Source: an uncultured Gammaproteobacteria bacterium (GTDB taxonomy: Bacteria > Pseudomonadota > Gammaproteobacteria > Pseudomonadales > Pseudohongiellaceae). Taken from it: a stretch of 57,524 nt of DNA. Both the position numbers and the translations under genes were made by a program. How positions within the stretch are numbered: the stretch's first letter is position 1; each line of letters begins with the position of its first letter. Below, piece by piece: positions 1-7,532 of this stretch. The notes under the pieces are model-generated. The model had not been told where the DNA came from and did not search any database. It was given only the letters and a program-made list of their open reading frames with translations. The DNA is taken from assembly GCA_913060495.1 (NCBI GenBank), contig CAJXRP010000024.1, positions 1-57,524 on the forward strand, in the 5' to 3' direction.

Positions 1-77
1 GAGTGATTCAGAATTTATCTTAGATAAATTCTTCACCCCTTCGGGGCAGCCTTCGGCTGTCTGCGGAGCTGCGCTCC
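1..77. repeat. Multi-hairpin repeat, copy 1 (may extend beyond the window)
   Basis: Four consecutive stem-loops, each with a three-base loop: 11-31 (GAATTTATC, TTA, GATAAATTC), 36-46 (CCCC, TTC, GGGG), 47-59 (CAGCC, TTC, GGCTG) and 65-77 (GGAGC, TGC, GCTCC). Positions 1-55 are identical to 197-251, and only three differences (positions 56, 64 and 67) occur up to 67. The element abuts the T-loop of the tRNA-Arg remnant. Its left end may lie outside the window. Confidence 0.75.
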
Positions 78-139
78 TTTCGAACTCCCGACCAACTGGT
101 TCGAAAACCCTTTACTCTATCCAGCTGAGCTATGGGCGC
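78..139 (-). pseudogene. tRNA-Arg(TCG)-like remnant with altered 3' half
   Basis: On the minus strand from 139 the sequence reads as a tRNA 5' half: acceptor strand GCGCCCA, TA, a D-arm (GCTC, AGCTGGATA, GAGT), an anticodon loop TTTCGAA (anticodon TCG) and the start of a T arm (GGGAG then TTCGAA). The 3' strand of the anticodon stem does not pair with the 5' strand (AGGGT against CCAGT). No T-stem 3' strand, matching acceptor strand (TGGGCGC) or CCA follows. After TTCGAA the sequence becomes a chain of short hairpins, the repeat at 1-77. I read it as a decayed or interrupted tRNA-Arg. A functional but very divergent tRNA is less likely. Confidence 0.55.
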
Positions 140-196
140 GTGGAATGGCGATTATATACGGTTAGCTTGAGCGGGTCACTGCATGACTGCTCGAGA

Positions 197-275
197 GAGT
201 GATTCAGAATTTATCTTAGATAAATTCTTCACCCCTTCGGGGCAGCCTTCGTCTGTCTGTGGTGCTTCGCCCCTT
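197..275. repeat. Multi-hairpin repeat, copy 2
   Basis: This second copy lies 196 bp from copy 1 and keeps the first two hairpins exactly (207-227 and 232-242). The third and fourth hairpins each carry one mismatch (CAGCC/GTCTG and GGTGC/GCCCC). It sits between the tRNA remnant and the DUF2306 gene and has no tRNA-like sequence that I can recognise at its right edge. Confidence 0.75.
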
Positions 276-364
276 TGATTCAGGTCCGGCACAACTAGCT
301 TTTGGCCCCCTCCCCCTATATGCTTTCTGTATATTGATCATTGCCAAAGTAATCGGGGGATTGC

Positions 365-1153
365 ATGTCAGATCTAACTGCAGGTGAAGCGACTTCTAGT
401 AAAACGCTTAGTGGCACAGACTTTTCGACGGCGCCCATGCCAACTATTCGTAAAGTGCTGGAGGTTATTGGTTGGGTATTGGTAGCAATTCTGGTGCTTA
501 CCGGTTTATCGGCAATCTTTGGTCGGACAGGCTTTATGATTGGAGCGTTCTCTGAGCCTATCGCGAATCCAGAGGAGGTGTTCAATGCCTTCGATATTCG
601 CTATTACACCAATGCACTGGCAACTGTCCTTCATCTGGGGCCTGGATTCTTTGTGATGGTGCTTGGGCCACTGCAGTTCATGCGTGGCGTACGGAAGAAA
701 CACATCAAATTGCATCGTATCAGTGGGCGCATCTTCGTGCTGTGCGGCGTGATCGGCGCCTTCTCCGGCATCGCTATCGGGGTATTCGACCCGTTTATGG
801 GGGTTGGCGATCAGGGCTTTAACGAGTCCATGGCCACTGCCTTCTTCTCTCTTTTTATCCTGTTCTCTTTGGTCATGGCTATTGTGCGTATCAAGCAACG
901 CAATTTTGGCCAGCACCGAGAGTGGATGATACGTGCCTTTGCCTTGATGTTGGCTATCGCCACCGAACGCTTGATGCTAACCGGATTAATGTCTTCAACG
1001 GACATCGGTATCGGCGTGCTATTTGGCACGACGTTTTGGATGGCGGGTGTGATAAATATTTCCGCAGCCGAGCTGTGGATTAATGTTACCCGCACTCCCG
1101 GCAATGGCGCGCGGCATTGGAAAGATATGGACGCGAAGGCTGCCCGGGTTTAG
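365..1153 (+). CDS. DUF2306 family multi-pass membrane protein
   Basis: This 262-residue inner-membrane protein has about six hydrophobic segments (roughly residues 31-53, 85-105, 123-142, 157-176, 190-208 and 215-236). The family hallmarks are present: HRISGR at 117-122 and QHREWMIR at 183-190, the conserved histidine/arginine pairs of DUF2306 (predicted membrane protein). Family function is not established; the conserved histidines have led to speculation about haem or redox roles, and I do not assign one. The start is preceded by a GGGGGA stretch close to the ATG. The DUF2721 gene begins about 30 bp downstream on the same strand, so the two are probably cotranscribed. Confidence 0.8.
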   Translation: MSDLTAGEATSSKTLSGTDFSTAPMPTIRKVLEVIGWVLVAILVLTGLSAIFGRTGFMIGAFSEPIANPEEVFNAFDIRYYTNALATVLHLGPGFFVMVLGPLQFMRGVRKKHIKLHRISGRIFVLCGVIGAFSGIAIGVFDPFMGVGDQGFNESMATAFFSLFILFSLVMAIVRIKQRNFGQHREWMIRAFALMLAIATERLMLTGLMSSTDIGIGVLFGTTFWMAGVINISAAELWINVTRTPGNGARHWKDMDAKAARV

Positions 1154-1182
1154 TTAGACAAGAAAGGAACCCGCATCACGTT

Positions 1183-1659
1183 ATGGAAGAACTCACCGAA
1201 ATAGAAACGATTGCTAACGTCATTCAACTGGCGGTTGCACCGGTGTTTTTATTGGCCGGCATCGCCGGATTATTGAATGTACTCTCGGTGCGACTGGGTC
1301 GTGCTGTAGATCGCGTTCGTGTTGTTGAGACTCGCCTCGGCAAGGAACCTCATTCGGATCACATTACAGTACTTCAAGCAGAGATCTCTGCACTTTGGAG
1401 TCGAATACGTTTAGCGAACTGGTCGATCCGCATGTTTGTGGCAGGTGCGCTGGTGGTATGTCTCGTTATCGTGTCGCTATTCTTCAGCGAATTGTCGCAC
1501 TTCAATATGTCGTCGGCGATCGTGGTGTTTTTTCTCGGCGCCATGTTTCTGTTAATCATGGGCTTGATCTTATTTCTGATCGAAGTGAGCATATCCACTC
1601 GCAGCATCGGTCACGGCATCACCGAAATTCTGGACGAAGATAAGAGCAGCGGAAGCTGA
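1183..1659 (+). CDS. DUF2721 family membrane protein
   Basis: I chose ATG 1183 because the AAAGGA-type ribosome site at about 1163-1168 precedes it and the first hydrophobic segment follows directly; the frame is open further upstream but that part looks non-coding. The 158-residue product has a membrane segment near residues 12-33 containing the family-typical IQLAVAPVFLLAG, then a charged cytoplasmic stretch rich in Arg and Glu, then two C-terminal membrane segments (about 82-102 and 112-138). This layout matches DUF2721, whose role is unknown. It ends 2 bp from the stop of the convergent MFS gene. Confidence 0.78.
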   Translation: MEELTEIETIANVIQLAVAPVFLLAGIAGLLNVLSVRLGRAVDRVRVVETRLGKEPHSDHITVLQAEISALWSRIRLANWSIRMFVAGALVVCLVIVSLFFSELSHFNMSSAIVVFFLGAMFLLIMGLILFLIEVSISTRSIGHGITEILDEDKSSGS

Positions 1660-1661
1660 CC

Positions 1662-2972
1662 TTAGCTGGCCACTTTCTCTACCGCTGCTGCCTTCTTCTC
1701 TATAGCCTTCGCCATAGCAGTCTTTATATTACTATCTAGGCTTCTCAGTGTCGGGCTGAAGAAATAGAAGCACGCTACCGTCACGACTAAAATCATGCAC
1801 GCACCGAAGAGCGCATTCGCAGCGCCAATATTGTCCGCCGCTATAGCTAGCGGAAATACGCCGATCGGGGTGAGCGCGAAGGACAGCATCATGAAACTAC
1901 TCATGCGCCCTCTTACGCTGTCATCCACGAGTATTTGTATTGCCGCATTGTTTATTGTCTGGCTCGCGCTAACGCACATGTTCGCTAGCAATAGCGGAAT
2001 AAGGGCCAGATAGAAGCTGTTCATCTCGACGAATATCGCCAGCAGCACGCCGAAAGCTGCCGTGCTGCCCATCATCAATTTGAGGCGCGAGGCATTGTCG
2101 CCGCGGCGTAAGATCCAAATCGAACCCAGCACGCCCCCCACTCCGCCTACCGCCATCAGGGTGCCCACACCGCTCTCGCCAACGCCCCACTGCTGTTCAG
2201 CCAACATCACTAGAATGCTCTGAAAAGGCATGGCAAGTAGCATCGGCACTAGACCGAATATGAGACACAATAGAATTGGCCGGTTACTGCGTATATACCT
2301 AAAACCTTCACTAACATCCGCTAGCAATTTCTCTTTCGGCTTATCAGAAGGATTTGATCGACTGCGCTGTACACCGAGCATGCAGAGGATTGCCGTGGCA
2401 TACAGCACTACCGAAAGCATATAGGCAGCTGTCGCAGAGTATTGAGCTACAACCACACCCATGATTGCCGGTCCAATGACGCGGCTAAGATTCATGACAC
2501 CGCTTGAGAACGCCATGCCACTCTGCAATTTTTCCGGCCCTACCACTGTCGCCGTGATTGCCATGCGCGCGGGCATGATGAACGGAAAGGCACAGCCCGC
2601 AACGAAAGCAGTACAGAGCATATGCCAGAATTCCAGACGCCCGGTGAGCAGCATGGTGAGGATAAAGATCTCGTTAGCCATGATCAGACACTGGCCGATT
2701 ATGACTAGTTGCCTGCGCTCTACCCTATCGGTAATGGCGCCACCCAGCAGAGACGCGAAGATCATCGGTATCGCTACCACCAGATTAATATAGGCCAGCG
2801 ACGTCGCCTCGCCAGTGAGATCCCAGGCGATAATAGTGCGGGTGAGCATCTGTCCTTGCATGGCAAAGAAGAAGGCCGCGTTACCAAGAAATAACCAGCG
2901 AAATTGGGGTATGGAGAATACAGCGAAGGCGCTGGATTTGGCGACGGTCGAATCTAAAGAGGGGGAAGAAAT
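1662..2972 (-). CDS. MFS exporter (EntS/MFS_3-like), probable ATT start
   Basis: Twelve-helix major facilitator protein. The motif-A-like GGAITDRVERRQ after helix 2 marks it as MFS, and the layout resembles the MFS_3/enterobactin-exporter group; the substrate is unknown. The first in-frame ATG (2861) would remove helix 1. Reading upstream in frame gives a normal MFS start (FRWLFLGNAAFFFAMQGQ), but no ATG, GTG or TTG codon occurs before the stop upstream of 3010. An ATT codon at 2972-2970 sits 7 nt after a perfect AGGAG (2984-2980) and would give a complete 436-residue protein. I take ATT as the start, which is rare in bacteria (infC is the known case). Confidence 0.75.
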   Translation of the reverse strand: MSSPSLDSTVAKSSAFAVFSIPQFRWLFLGNAAFFFAMQGQMLTRTIIAWDLTGEATSLAYINLVVAIPMIFASLLGGAITDRVERRQLVIIGQCLIMANEIFILTMLLTGRLEFWHMLCTAFVAGCAFPFIMPARMAITATVVGPEKLQSGMAFSSGVMNLSRVIGPAIMGVVVAQYSATAAYMLSVVLYATAILCMLGVQRSRSNPSDKPKEKLLADVSEGFRYIRSNRPILLCLIFGLVPMLLAMPFQSILVMLAEQQWGVGESGVGTLMAVGGVGGVLGSIWILRRGDNASRLKLMMGSTAAFGVLLAIFVEMNSFYLALIPLLLANMCVSASQTINNAAIQILVDDSVRGRMSSFMMLSFALTPIGVFPLAIAADNIGAANALFGACMILVVTVACFYFFSPTLRSLDSNIKTAMAKAIEKKAAAVEKVAS

Positions 2973-2979
2973 ACTAGCG

Positions 2980-2984
2980 CTCCT
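2980..2984 (-). promoter_or_regulatory. Shine-Dalgarno site that decides a non-standard start
   Basis: AGGAG on the minus strand, 7 nt before ATT at 2972. It is the only good ribosome site positioned to give the MFS gene its first transmembrane helix. Confidence 0.6.
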
Positions 2985-3019
2985 AAAGTGTGGGCGCAGT
3001 ATAGGACTTACTCAGTTCA

Positions 3020-3034
3020 AACAAAAGTTTTGTT
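3020..3034. promoter_or_regulatory. Palindrome upstream of the MFS gene, possible operator
   Basis: Perfect odd palindrome AACAAAAGTTTTGTT (7-bp arms around 3027), about 48 bp upstream of the proposed MFS start. The position suits a repressor site; the cognate regulator is unknown. Confidence 0.3.
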
Positions 3035-3051
3035 CTAAAATCTCATCACAA

Positions 3052-3085
3052 AGGCGTCAGCAGCACTATAGTACTGCTGACGCCT
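3052..3085. terminator. Strong hairpin between two minus-strand genes
   Basis: A 12-bp perfect stem, AGGCGTCAGCAG with CTGCTGACGCCT, around a 10-nt loop. It lies just downstream of the P460-type gene (minus strand). The minus-strand tail is TTGTGATGAGATTTT, not a clean U run, so it may be a terminator, an mRNA-stabilising hairpin or a REP-like element. Confidence 0.45.
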
Positions 3086-3109
3086 GTATCTCTTCCAAAA
3101 TATTGCTAG

Positions 3110-3649
3110 TTATCTATTCTTTTCATAGAAAGCGGAATTGATGAAGTTATAGTCATGGGCCGCAGCAAACAGGTGGCAGTCTCTGCAAAATGCGCCTAAG
3201 CCTGAGTCGCCGGTTCCGCGTCTAGTGCCATCCGCACCCATCACGTATTCCCAATCGCCAGTCGCCGGTGATTGACCACTGGCCAACTTGATCATCAGGG
3301 TCAGGTCAGGGCTGCGTCTTGCTTCCAATGCCGCCTCATTATTGAAACTCTCTTTCACCAGAATCGTGCCTTCAGGATAGGGCAAATTCTGTGTGCCCTG
3401 GTTCACGCCCTGACCGAGAGAGTTAACATAGATCTGTCGAAAGGCATTACTTCCATCATGCACACTACCTAGAAAACCAGTCGGATCACCGGTCTCTGCC
3501 TCGGGCGTTACCTTGTACCAAGAGAGATAGTTTAACCAGGCAGATGCATCGGGCCCAAGTTGTGGCGATGTCGACATGCAAGCGGATAAGAATCCAGCGA
3601 GGGCGAGCATCGAGAGAAGTTTGAGTTTCATGCTTTGTTCTACAATCAT
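3110..3649 (-). CDS. Cytochrome P460-family haem lipoprotein
   Basis: A 179-residue protein with a lipoprotein signal peptide (charged start, hydrophobic run at 8-20, lipobox LSAC with Cys24) and one c-type haem site, CRDCH at 155-159, near the C terminus. The small size, C-terminal CxxCH and the GDWEYV and CHLFAAAHDYNF patterns fit cytochrome P460 (hydroxylamine- or NO-linked haem proteins), anchored here in the outer membrane and facing the periplasm. I cannot identify the haem cross-linking lysine with confidence. The start at 3649 has AAGGA 6 nt upstream; Met7 has no such site. It is transcribed away from the PQQ/cytochrome c dehydrogenase, so two periplasmic haem proteins share one upstream region. 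Confidence 0.75.
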   Translation of the reverse strand: MIVEQSMKLKLLSMLALAGFLSACMSTSPQLGPDASAWLNYLSWYKVTPEAETGDPTGFLGSVHDGSNAFRQIYVNSLGQGVNQGTQNLPYPEGTILVKESFNNEAALEARRSPDLTLMIKLASGQSPATGDWEYVMGADGTRRGTGDSGLGAFCRDCHLFAAAHDYNFINSAFYEKNR

Positions 3650-3863
3650 GAGTGTTCCTTAACAGTTTCATATCGCTATCCAAGCAATTCGTCGAATCGC
3701 ATGTACTAGTTAAGATCGAGCAAAGTGCATTTCTATTTCAGTAAATTAAAAAAATACTGATCCAACACAGGGAAAAACTTTCACGGCTGTGACAAATTAC
3801 GCAGCGACGCTAGCGAGGCAAAATGCCTTCACTCTTTGCAGTCCTGCTACTAATTGTTAGCGA

Positions 3864-3892
3864 TTACAACTATTCTAATTTTTTATTATATA
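3864..3892 (+). promoter_or_regulatory. Candidate sigma70-type promoter for the PQQ dehydrogenase
   Basis: TTACAA (3864-3869), 17 nt, then TATATA (3887-3892). The -10 is good and the -35 weak. It would give a leader of about 110 nt. Confidence 0.35.
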
Positions 3893-3999
3893 AAACAATT
3901 GGTTATAGCCATTGAAAATAATCTCGAGACTCTTTCATGAGACTGACTAACGCGCTACTATCGCCAGCGAATTTGTATCACCCATCATTCGATTTACTC

Positions 4000-4004
4000 A
4001 GGAG
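4000..4004 (+). promoter_or_regulatory. Ribosome site selecting the GTG start of the dehydrogenase
   Basis: AGGAG followed by a 7-nt spacer and GTG 4012. The alternative upstream ATG (3937) lacks a site and would place 25 extra residues before the signal peptide. Confidence 0.7.
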
Positions 4005-4011
4005 AATTAGC

Positions 4012-6234
4012 GTGCGCAAAGCAGCAAGCTTCCCGCTATCAGCAGTACTTCCCGCCCTCATCATCGGGCTTTTTCATCTAACACCAGCCCTCGCTCAAGA
4101 TGCCAGCGTCGAACGAGGTCAGGCACTCTTTACCGCCGAGTGCTCACGTTGTCACATACCTCAAGAGATGGAAGGACGCCTACGCGCACGCTGGCTTGGC
4201 CGCTCCGGAGAAGAGTTGTACCAACAGATTCGCTCCACTATGCCTGCCGAAACACCGGGCTCTCTCGACAACAGCGAATACTACGACCTTACAGCCTTCA
4301 TACTGCAGTCTGGCAATGTCGCCATTGACGGCGGCCAGATCAGCGTCACTGAGCTAAATGGTTTGAGCATTAACCCAACTGAAGCTATCGCCGCACAAGA
4401 CGACGAATACCAAGCATGGACTCACCTCAACGGTACAGAGAAATCATTGCGCTATGCAGATCTGAATCAGATCAATGCCAGCAACGCGAACGATTTAGAG
4501 ATCGCTTGGTCATTTGACTCTAGTCCGTTCGGTCCCAGCCCAGAAACTTACAGCGTGTCGCAACCGTTGATGGTGAATGGACGCATATTCGCAACAGTGG
4601 GCTCTACCCGTAACGTGATCGCACTCGACGCGACGACCGGCCAAATGTTATGGCTATGGCGCCCTGAGGAAGGACAACGTTTCGCCGCAGCCCCGCGCAA
4701 AGGTTCGGGAAAGGGGCTCTCCTATTACAATGCCGGCGGCCAGAACGTCATCTTCACAATCACGCCTGGCTATTATTTAGTTGCTCTTAATGCGCTTACA
4801 GGTGATCCGATATCAACGTTCGGTGCCGGGGGTTATATAGATTTACAAAGCGGACTGCGCCTCGGCCCCGGCCGCGATGACTTAGACATTGGCATCTCGT
4901 TTCCTCCACTGGTGGTAGACGATGTCGTTATAGCAGGCGCTGCCCATGAAGTAGGTATGCGTCCGCCCTCTGCCAGCAACGTTAAGGGTGACATACGCGG
5001 CTTCGATGCCCGTAGTGGTGAACTATTATGGACCTTCAAAACCATACCTGAACGCGGCGAGATCGGTTACGAGACGTGGCTGAATGATTCGACTACCTAT
5101 ACCGGCAATGCCGGCGTCTGGTCGATGATGTCTGCCGATCCAGAGCGCGGCGTGGTGTATCTGCCGGTCGAATCGGCAACCGGCGATCGCTACGGTGCAA
5201 ACCGCCCCGGCAATAACCTGTTCTCCAGCTCAACCGTGGCACTCGATTACAAGACTGGTGAGCGCAAGTGGCACTTTCAGACAACTCATCACGATATATG
5301 GGATTGGGATACGCCCTCTGCTCCCTTAGTGATCGATCTGCCGAATGGCACACCCGCTGTTGTGCAAACACTAAAACAATCACATCTGTTCGTGTTCGAT
5401 CCCGAGACAGGCGAGCCACTGTTCCCGGTCGAGGAACGCGCAGTTCCAGACAGCGACACACCGGGGGAAGTGGTATCAGCTACACAACCCTACCCTATCC
5501 TACCCGCACCCTATGACCGGCAAGGCTTTCAAGAAGATGATCTGGTGGATTTTACGCCAGAGATCGCCGCCCGCGCCGCGAAAATAGCATCGGACTATCG
5601 CTTCAGCGAACTGTATACACCACCGTCTCTCTACCAACATCCGAAAGATGGGACGCTAGGCACCTTACATCTGCCTTCATCGACTGGCGGATCAAATTGG
5701 GAAGGCTCTGCCTACGATCCAGAAACCGGGATCATCTATATCTCATCGCGCACTGCGACCAGCGTATTAACGCTAGTCAATGAGCCAGACGCGTCCTCAA
5801 TGCGCTACATTCAAGGTGGGGGACGCACACCATCGGTGGAGGGCATTCCCCTAGTTAAACCACCCTATGGCAGCGTTACTGCTATCGATCTGACCACAGG
5901 CGAGCATGTATGGAAGATCGTCAATGGCGACACACCCCAGAGCATCAAGAACCACCCACTGCTAGAAGGCATTGATATTCCAGCGACTGGTAAGCCGACA
6001 CGTTCCGGGATGGTATTGACTAAGTCGTTGTTGTTCTTCGGTGAAGGTCCAGGCGGTGCTCCACTGCTTCATGCTGTCGACAAGGCCAGCGGCGAGACTA
6101 TCGCCGAAATCAAACTACCCGCATCGGCTACCGGCATGCCCATGACCTATATGGTAGATGGCAAGCAGTACATCGTCATGACAGTAAGTGACTTTCAGAA
6201 CGGTGCTAAGCTGATTGCCTTGGCTCTACCTTAG
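4012..6234 (+). CDS. Secreted PQQ-dependent dehydrogenase with N-terminal cytochrome c domain
   Basis: 740 residues from GTG 4012. A signal peptide (residues 1-28, ending PALA) is followed by a cytochrome c domain (CSRCH at 44-48) and a PQQ beta-propeller from about residue 130 to the end. Propeller features include repeated ALDATTG and ALNALTGD blade motifs, HHDIWDWDTPSAP and GGSNWEGSAYDP. The enzyme should oxidise an alcohol, polyol or sugar in the periplasm and pass electrons through its own haem. The only two cysteines are the haem ligands, so the vicinal disulfide of methanol-type dehydrogenases is absent, which favours the glucose/quinate-like lineage. The haem domain is N-terminal, unlike the C-terminal one of classical quinohaemoprotein alcohol dehydrogenases. 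No PQQ synthesis genes are in the window. Confidence 0.85.
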   Translation: MRKAASFPLSAVLPALIIGLFHLTPALAQDASVERGQALFTAECSRCHIPQEMEGRLRARWLGRSGEELYQQIRSTMPAETPGSLDNSEYYDLTAFILQSGNVAIDGGQISVTELNGLSINPTEAIAAQDDEYQAWTHLNGTEKSLRYADLNQINASNANDLEIAWSFDSSPFGPSPETYSVSQPLMVNGRIFATVGSTRNVIALDATTGQMLWLWRPEEGQRFAAAPRKGSGKGLSYYNAGGQNVIFTITPGYYLVALNALTGDPISTFGAGGYIDLQSGLRLGPGRDDLDIGISFPPLVVDDVVIAGAAHEVGMRPPSASNVKGDIRGFDARSGELLWTFKTIPERGEIGYETWLNDSTTYTGNAGVWSMMSADPERGVVYLPVESATGDRYGANRPGNNLFSSSTVALDYKTGERKWHFQTTHHDIWDWDTPSAPLVIDLPNGTPAVVQTLKQSHLFVFDPETGEPLFPVEERAVPDSDTPGEVVSATQPYPILPAPYDRQGFQEDDLVDFTPEIAARAAKIASDYRFSELYTPPSLYQHPKDGTLGTLHLPSSTGGSNWEGSAYDPETGIIYISSRTATSVLTLVNEPDASSMRYIQGGGRTPSVEGIPLVKPPYGSVTAIDLTTGEHVWKIVNGDTPQSIKNHPLLEGIDIPATGKPTRSGMVLTKSLLFFGEGPGGAPLLHAVDKASGETIAEIKLPASATGMPMTYMVDGKQYIVMTVSDFQNGAKLIALALP

Positions 6235-6268
6235 CCCTAGCCTCGAAACAAAGCAGACAGTAAACTCT

Positions 6269-6308
6269 AAATAGCCTCGATCACAGCAGTGGTCGAGGCT
6301 ATTTTTTT
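6269..6308 (+). terminator. Intrinsic terminator after the PQQ dehydrogenase
   Basis: A 12-bp stem (AAATAGCCTCGA with TCGAGGCTATTT) continues into a 4-bp inner stem with loop AGCA and is followed by seven T at 6302-6308. It separates the dehydrogenase from tag. Confidence 0.9.
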
Positions 6309-6330
6309 GCCATAATGAGGCAAATCTTAG

Positions 6331-6359
6331 TTGTATATACTACTGTATTTATATACAGT
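6331..6359 (+). promoter_or_regulatory. Candidate tag promoter
   Basis: TTGTAT (6331-6336), 17-nt spacer, TACAGT (6354-6359). The LexA-type box at 6341-6360 covers the spacer and the -10, the expected arrangement for repression. Confidence 0.5.
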
Positions 6360-6360
6360 A
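6341..6360. promoter_or_regulatory. LexA (SOS) box upstream of tag
   Basis: TACTGTATTTATATACAGTA has perfect 8-bp arms with the CTGT-N8-ACAG core and matches the established enterobacterial LexA consensus at all but one position. It lies 25 bp before the tag ATG and overlaps the candidate promoter. Confidence 0.8.
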
Positions 6361-6385
6361 TTGAGAATACAAAGGACGCAATCCC

Positions 6386-6997
6386 ATGAAGAAACGCTGC
6401 TCGTGGCCAGGTGAGGATCCGGTGTATGTCGCCTATCATGACGAGGAATGGGGTGTACCTGTGCATGACGAGAGACTCCTGTTTGAATTTCTCTGTCTCG
6501 AGGGCCAGCAAGCTGGCTTGAGCTGGATAACAGTGCTTAAAAAGCGCGATCATTACCGCAAGTGTTTCAAGAATTTCGAGATAGACAAAGTCGCGAGAAT
6601 GACCGACAAGACTATTGAGAAGCTGCTCTTGGATACAGGCCTTATTCGCAATCGCATGAAGCTGTATTCTATTCGTAGCAATGCGCTTGCCTTCAAAAAA
6701 GTGCAGAAGGAATTCGGCACCTTCGATAGCTACTTCTGGTCTTTTACCAATGGCAAGGTATTAGACGGCAAGCGCAAGACTCGCGCAGATGTGCCTACTA
6801 CAACCGATATCAGCGATGTAATGTCGAAGGATCTCAAGAAGCGCGGCTTCAAATTCATCGGTAGCACGATCTGTTACGCACTCATGCAAGCGGCGGGGCT
6901 AATCAATGACCACACAGGTAATTGTTTCCGCTACAAAGAACTGAAAAAATTGGCAGTAGATACAAAAAAGAAAAGTAGCGGAATTAGAACGAATTAG
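6386..6997 (+). CDS. tag: DNA-3-methyladenine glycosylase I
   Basis: This 203-residue enzyme removes 3-methyladenine from alkylated DNA, starting base excision repair in the cytoplasm. It matches Tag closely: CSW at 5-7, YHDEEWGVP at 17-25, LEGQQAGLSWITVLKKR at 38-54 with the catalytic-pocket Glu39, and the C-terminal ICYALMQAAGLINDHTGNC. Cys5, His18 and the C-terminal His and Cys correspond to the known zinc ligands. The C terminus has an extra Lys-rich tail. AAAGGA precedes the ATG. The upstream LexA box suggests DNA-damage induction, unlike E. coli tag, which is regarded as constitutive. Confidence 0.95.
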   Translation: MKKRCSWPGEDPVYVAYHDEEWGVPVHDERLLFEFLCLEGQQAGLSWITVLKKRDHYRKCFKNFEIDKVARMTDKTIEKLLLDTGLIRNRMKLYSIRSNALAFKKVQKEFGTFDSYFWSFTNGKVLDGKRKTRADVPTTTDISDVMSKDLKKRGFKFIGSTICYALMQAAGLINDHTGNCFRYKELKKLAVDTKKKSSGIRTN

Positions 6998-7047
6998 TAA
7001 ACACCTACTACACAGCAACGAAAGTAAAAACTCAGAGGAAAAATACA

Positions 7048-7416
7048 ATGATCGGATACGTAACTGTCGGCACTAACGACATGGAAAAATCAGCAAAGTA
7101 CTACGATGAACTGCTTGCGGGAATAGGCGCGAAACGTTTCATGGAAATGGAAACATTCATCGCTTGGTCGAACGATCCTGCCGCCTGCGGCTTCTCAATC
7201 ACCAAGCCTTTCGATGGCAGCCCAGCTACTGTCGGCAACGGTGTAATGATAGCACTCGCGGTAGACAGCACTGACAAAGTGGATGCTCTCTACGCAAAGG
7301 CAATTGAATTAGGCGGAACAGATGAAGGCGCACCAGGTGCGCGTAGCGATAACTTCTATGCGGGTTATTTTCGCGATCTCGATGGTAACAAGCTTAACTT
7401 CTTCTGCATGACTTAA
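7048..7416 (+). CDS. VOC-family (glyoxalase-like) protein
   Basis: A 122-residue single VOC module: MIGYVTVGTNDMEKSAKYYDELL at the start and RDLDGNKLNFFCM at the end, the usual beta-alpha-beta-beta-beta signatures. Proteins of this type (glyoxalase, dioxygenase or resistance folds) bind a divalent metal through His and Glu. This one lacks the typical N-terminal metal His (VTVGT replaces the usual His-containing strand), so metal binding is doubtful and the substrate unknown. AGAGGA precedes the ATG. It lies 50 bp after tag and is followed by a terminator, so it may share tag's transcript. Confidence 0.8.
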   Translation: MIGYVTVGTNDMEKSAKYYDELLAGIGAKRFMEMETFIAWSNDPAACGFSITKPFDGSPATVGNGVMIALAVDSTDKVDALYAKAIELGGTDEGAPGARSDNFYAGYFRDLDGNKLNFFCMT

Positions 7417-7496
7417 TAGCACCGAAATTGCTAATTGCTAATAACTACAGACGCCCAGGCTCCTAGGCTTGGCTAAGTAGGCAGTAGCTATTTTAT

Positions 7497-7532
7497 GGGC
7501 TGCACTCTGTTTGGGTTGCAGCCCTATTTTTT
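7497..7532. terminator. Intrinsic terminator between convergent genes
   Basis: GGGCTGCA (7497-7504) pairs with TGCAGCCC (7517-7524), followed by TATTTTTT. It serves the plus-strand VOC gene. The minus side has a weaker run (upstream GCTATTTTAT), so it may act both ways. Confidence 0.85.

Larger units (their letters stand above)
3650..4011. other. Divergent intergenic region between two haem-protein genes
   Basis: 362 bp, AT-rich near 3870-3900. It holds the ribosome site of the P460 gene (minus) and the promoter and leader of the dehydrogenase (plus). A half-site TGTGA lies at about 3788, but I see no second CRP half. The frame upstream of 4012 is open from 3937 but looks like untranslated leader. 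Confidence 0.5.

Noticed and set aside
2815..3141. 108-codon plus-strand frame across the MFS start
   Set aside because: It runs antisense to the proposed MFS N terminus and through the hairpin at 3052-3085, with no ribosome site.
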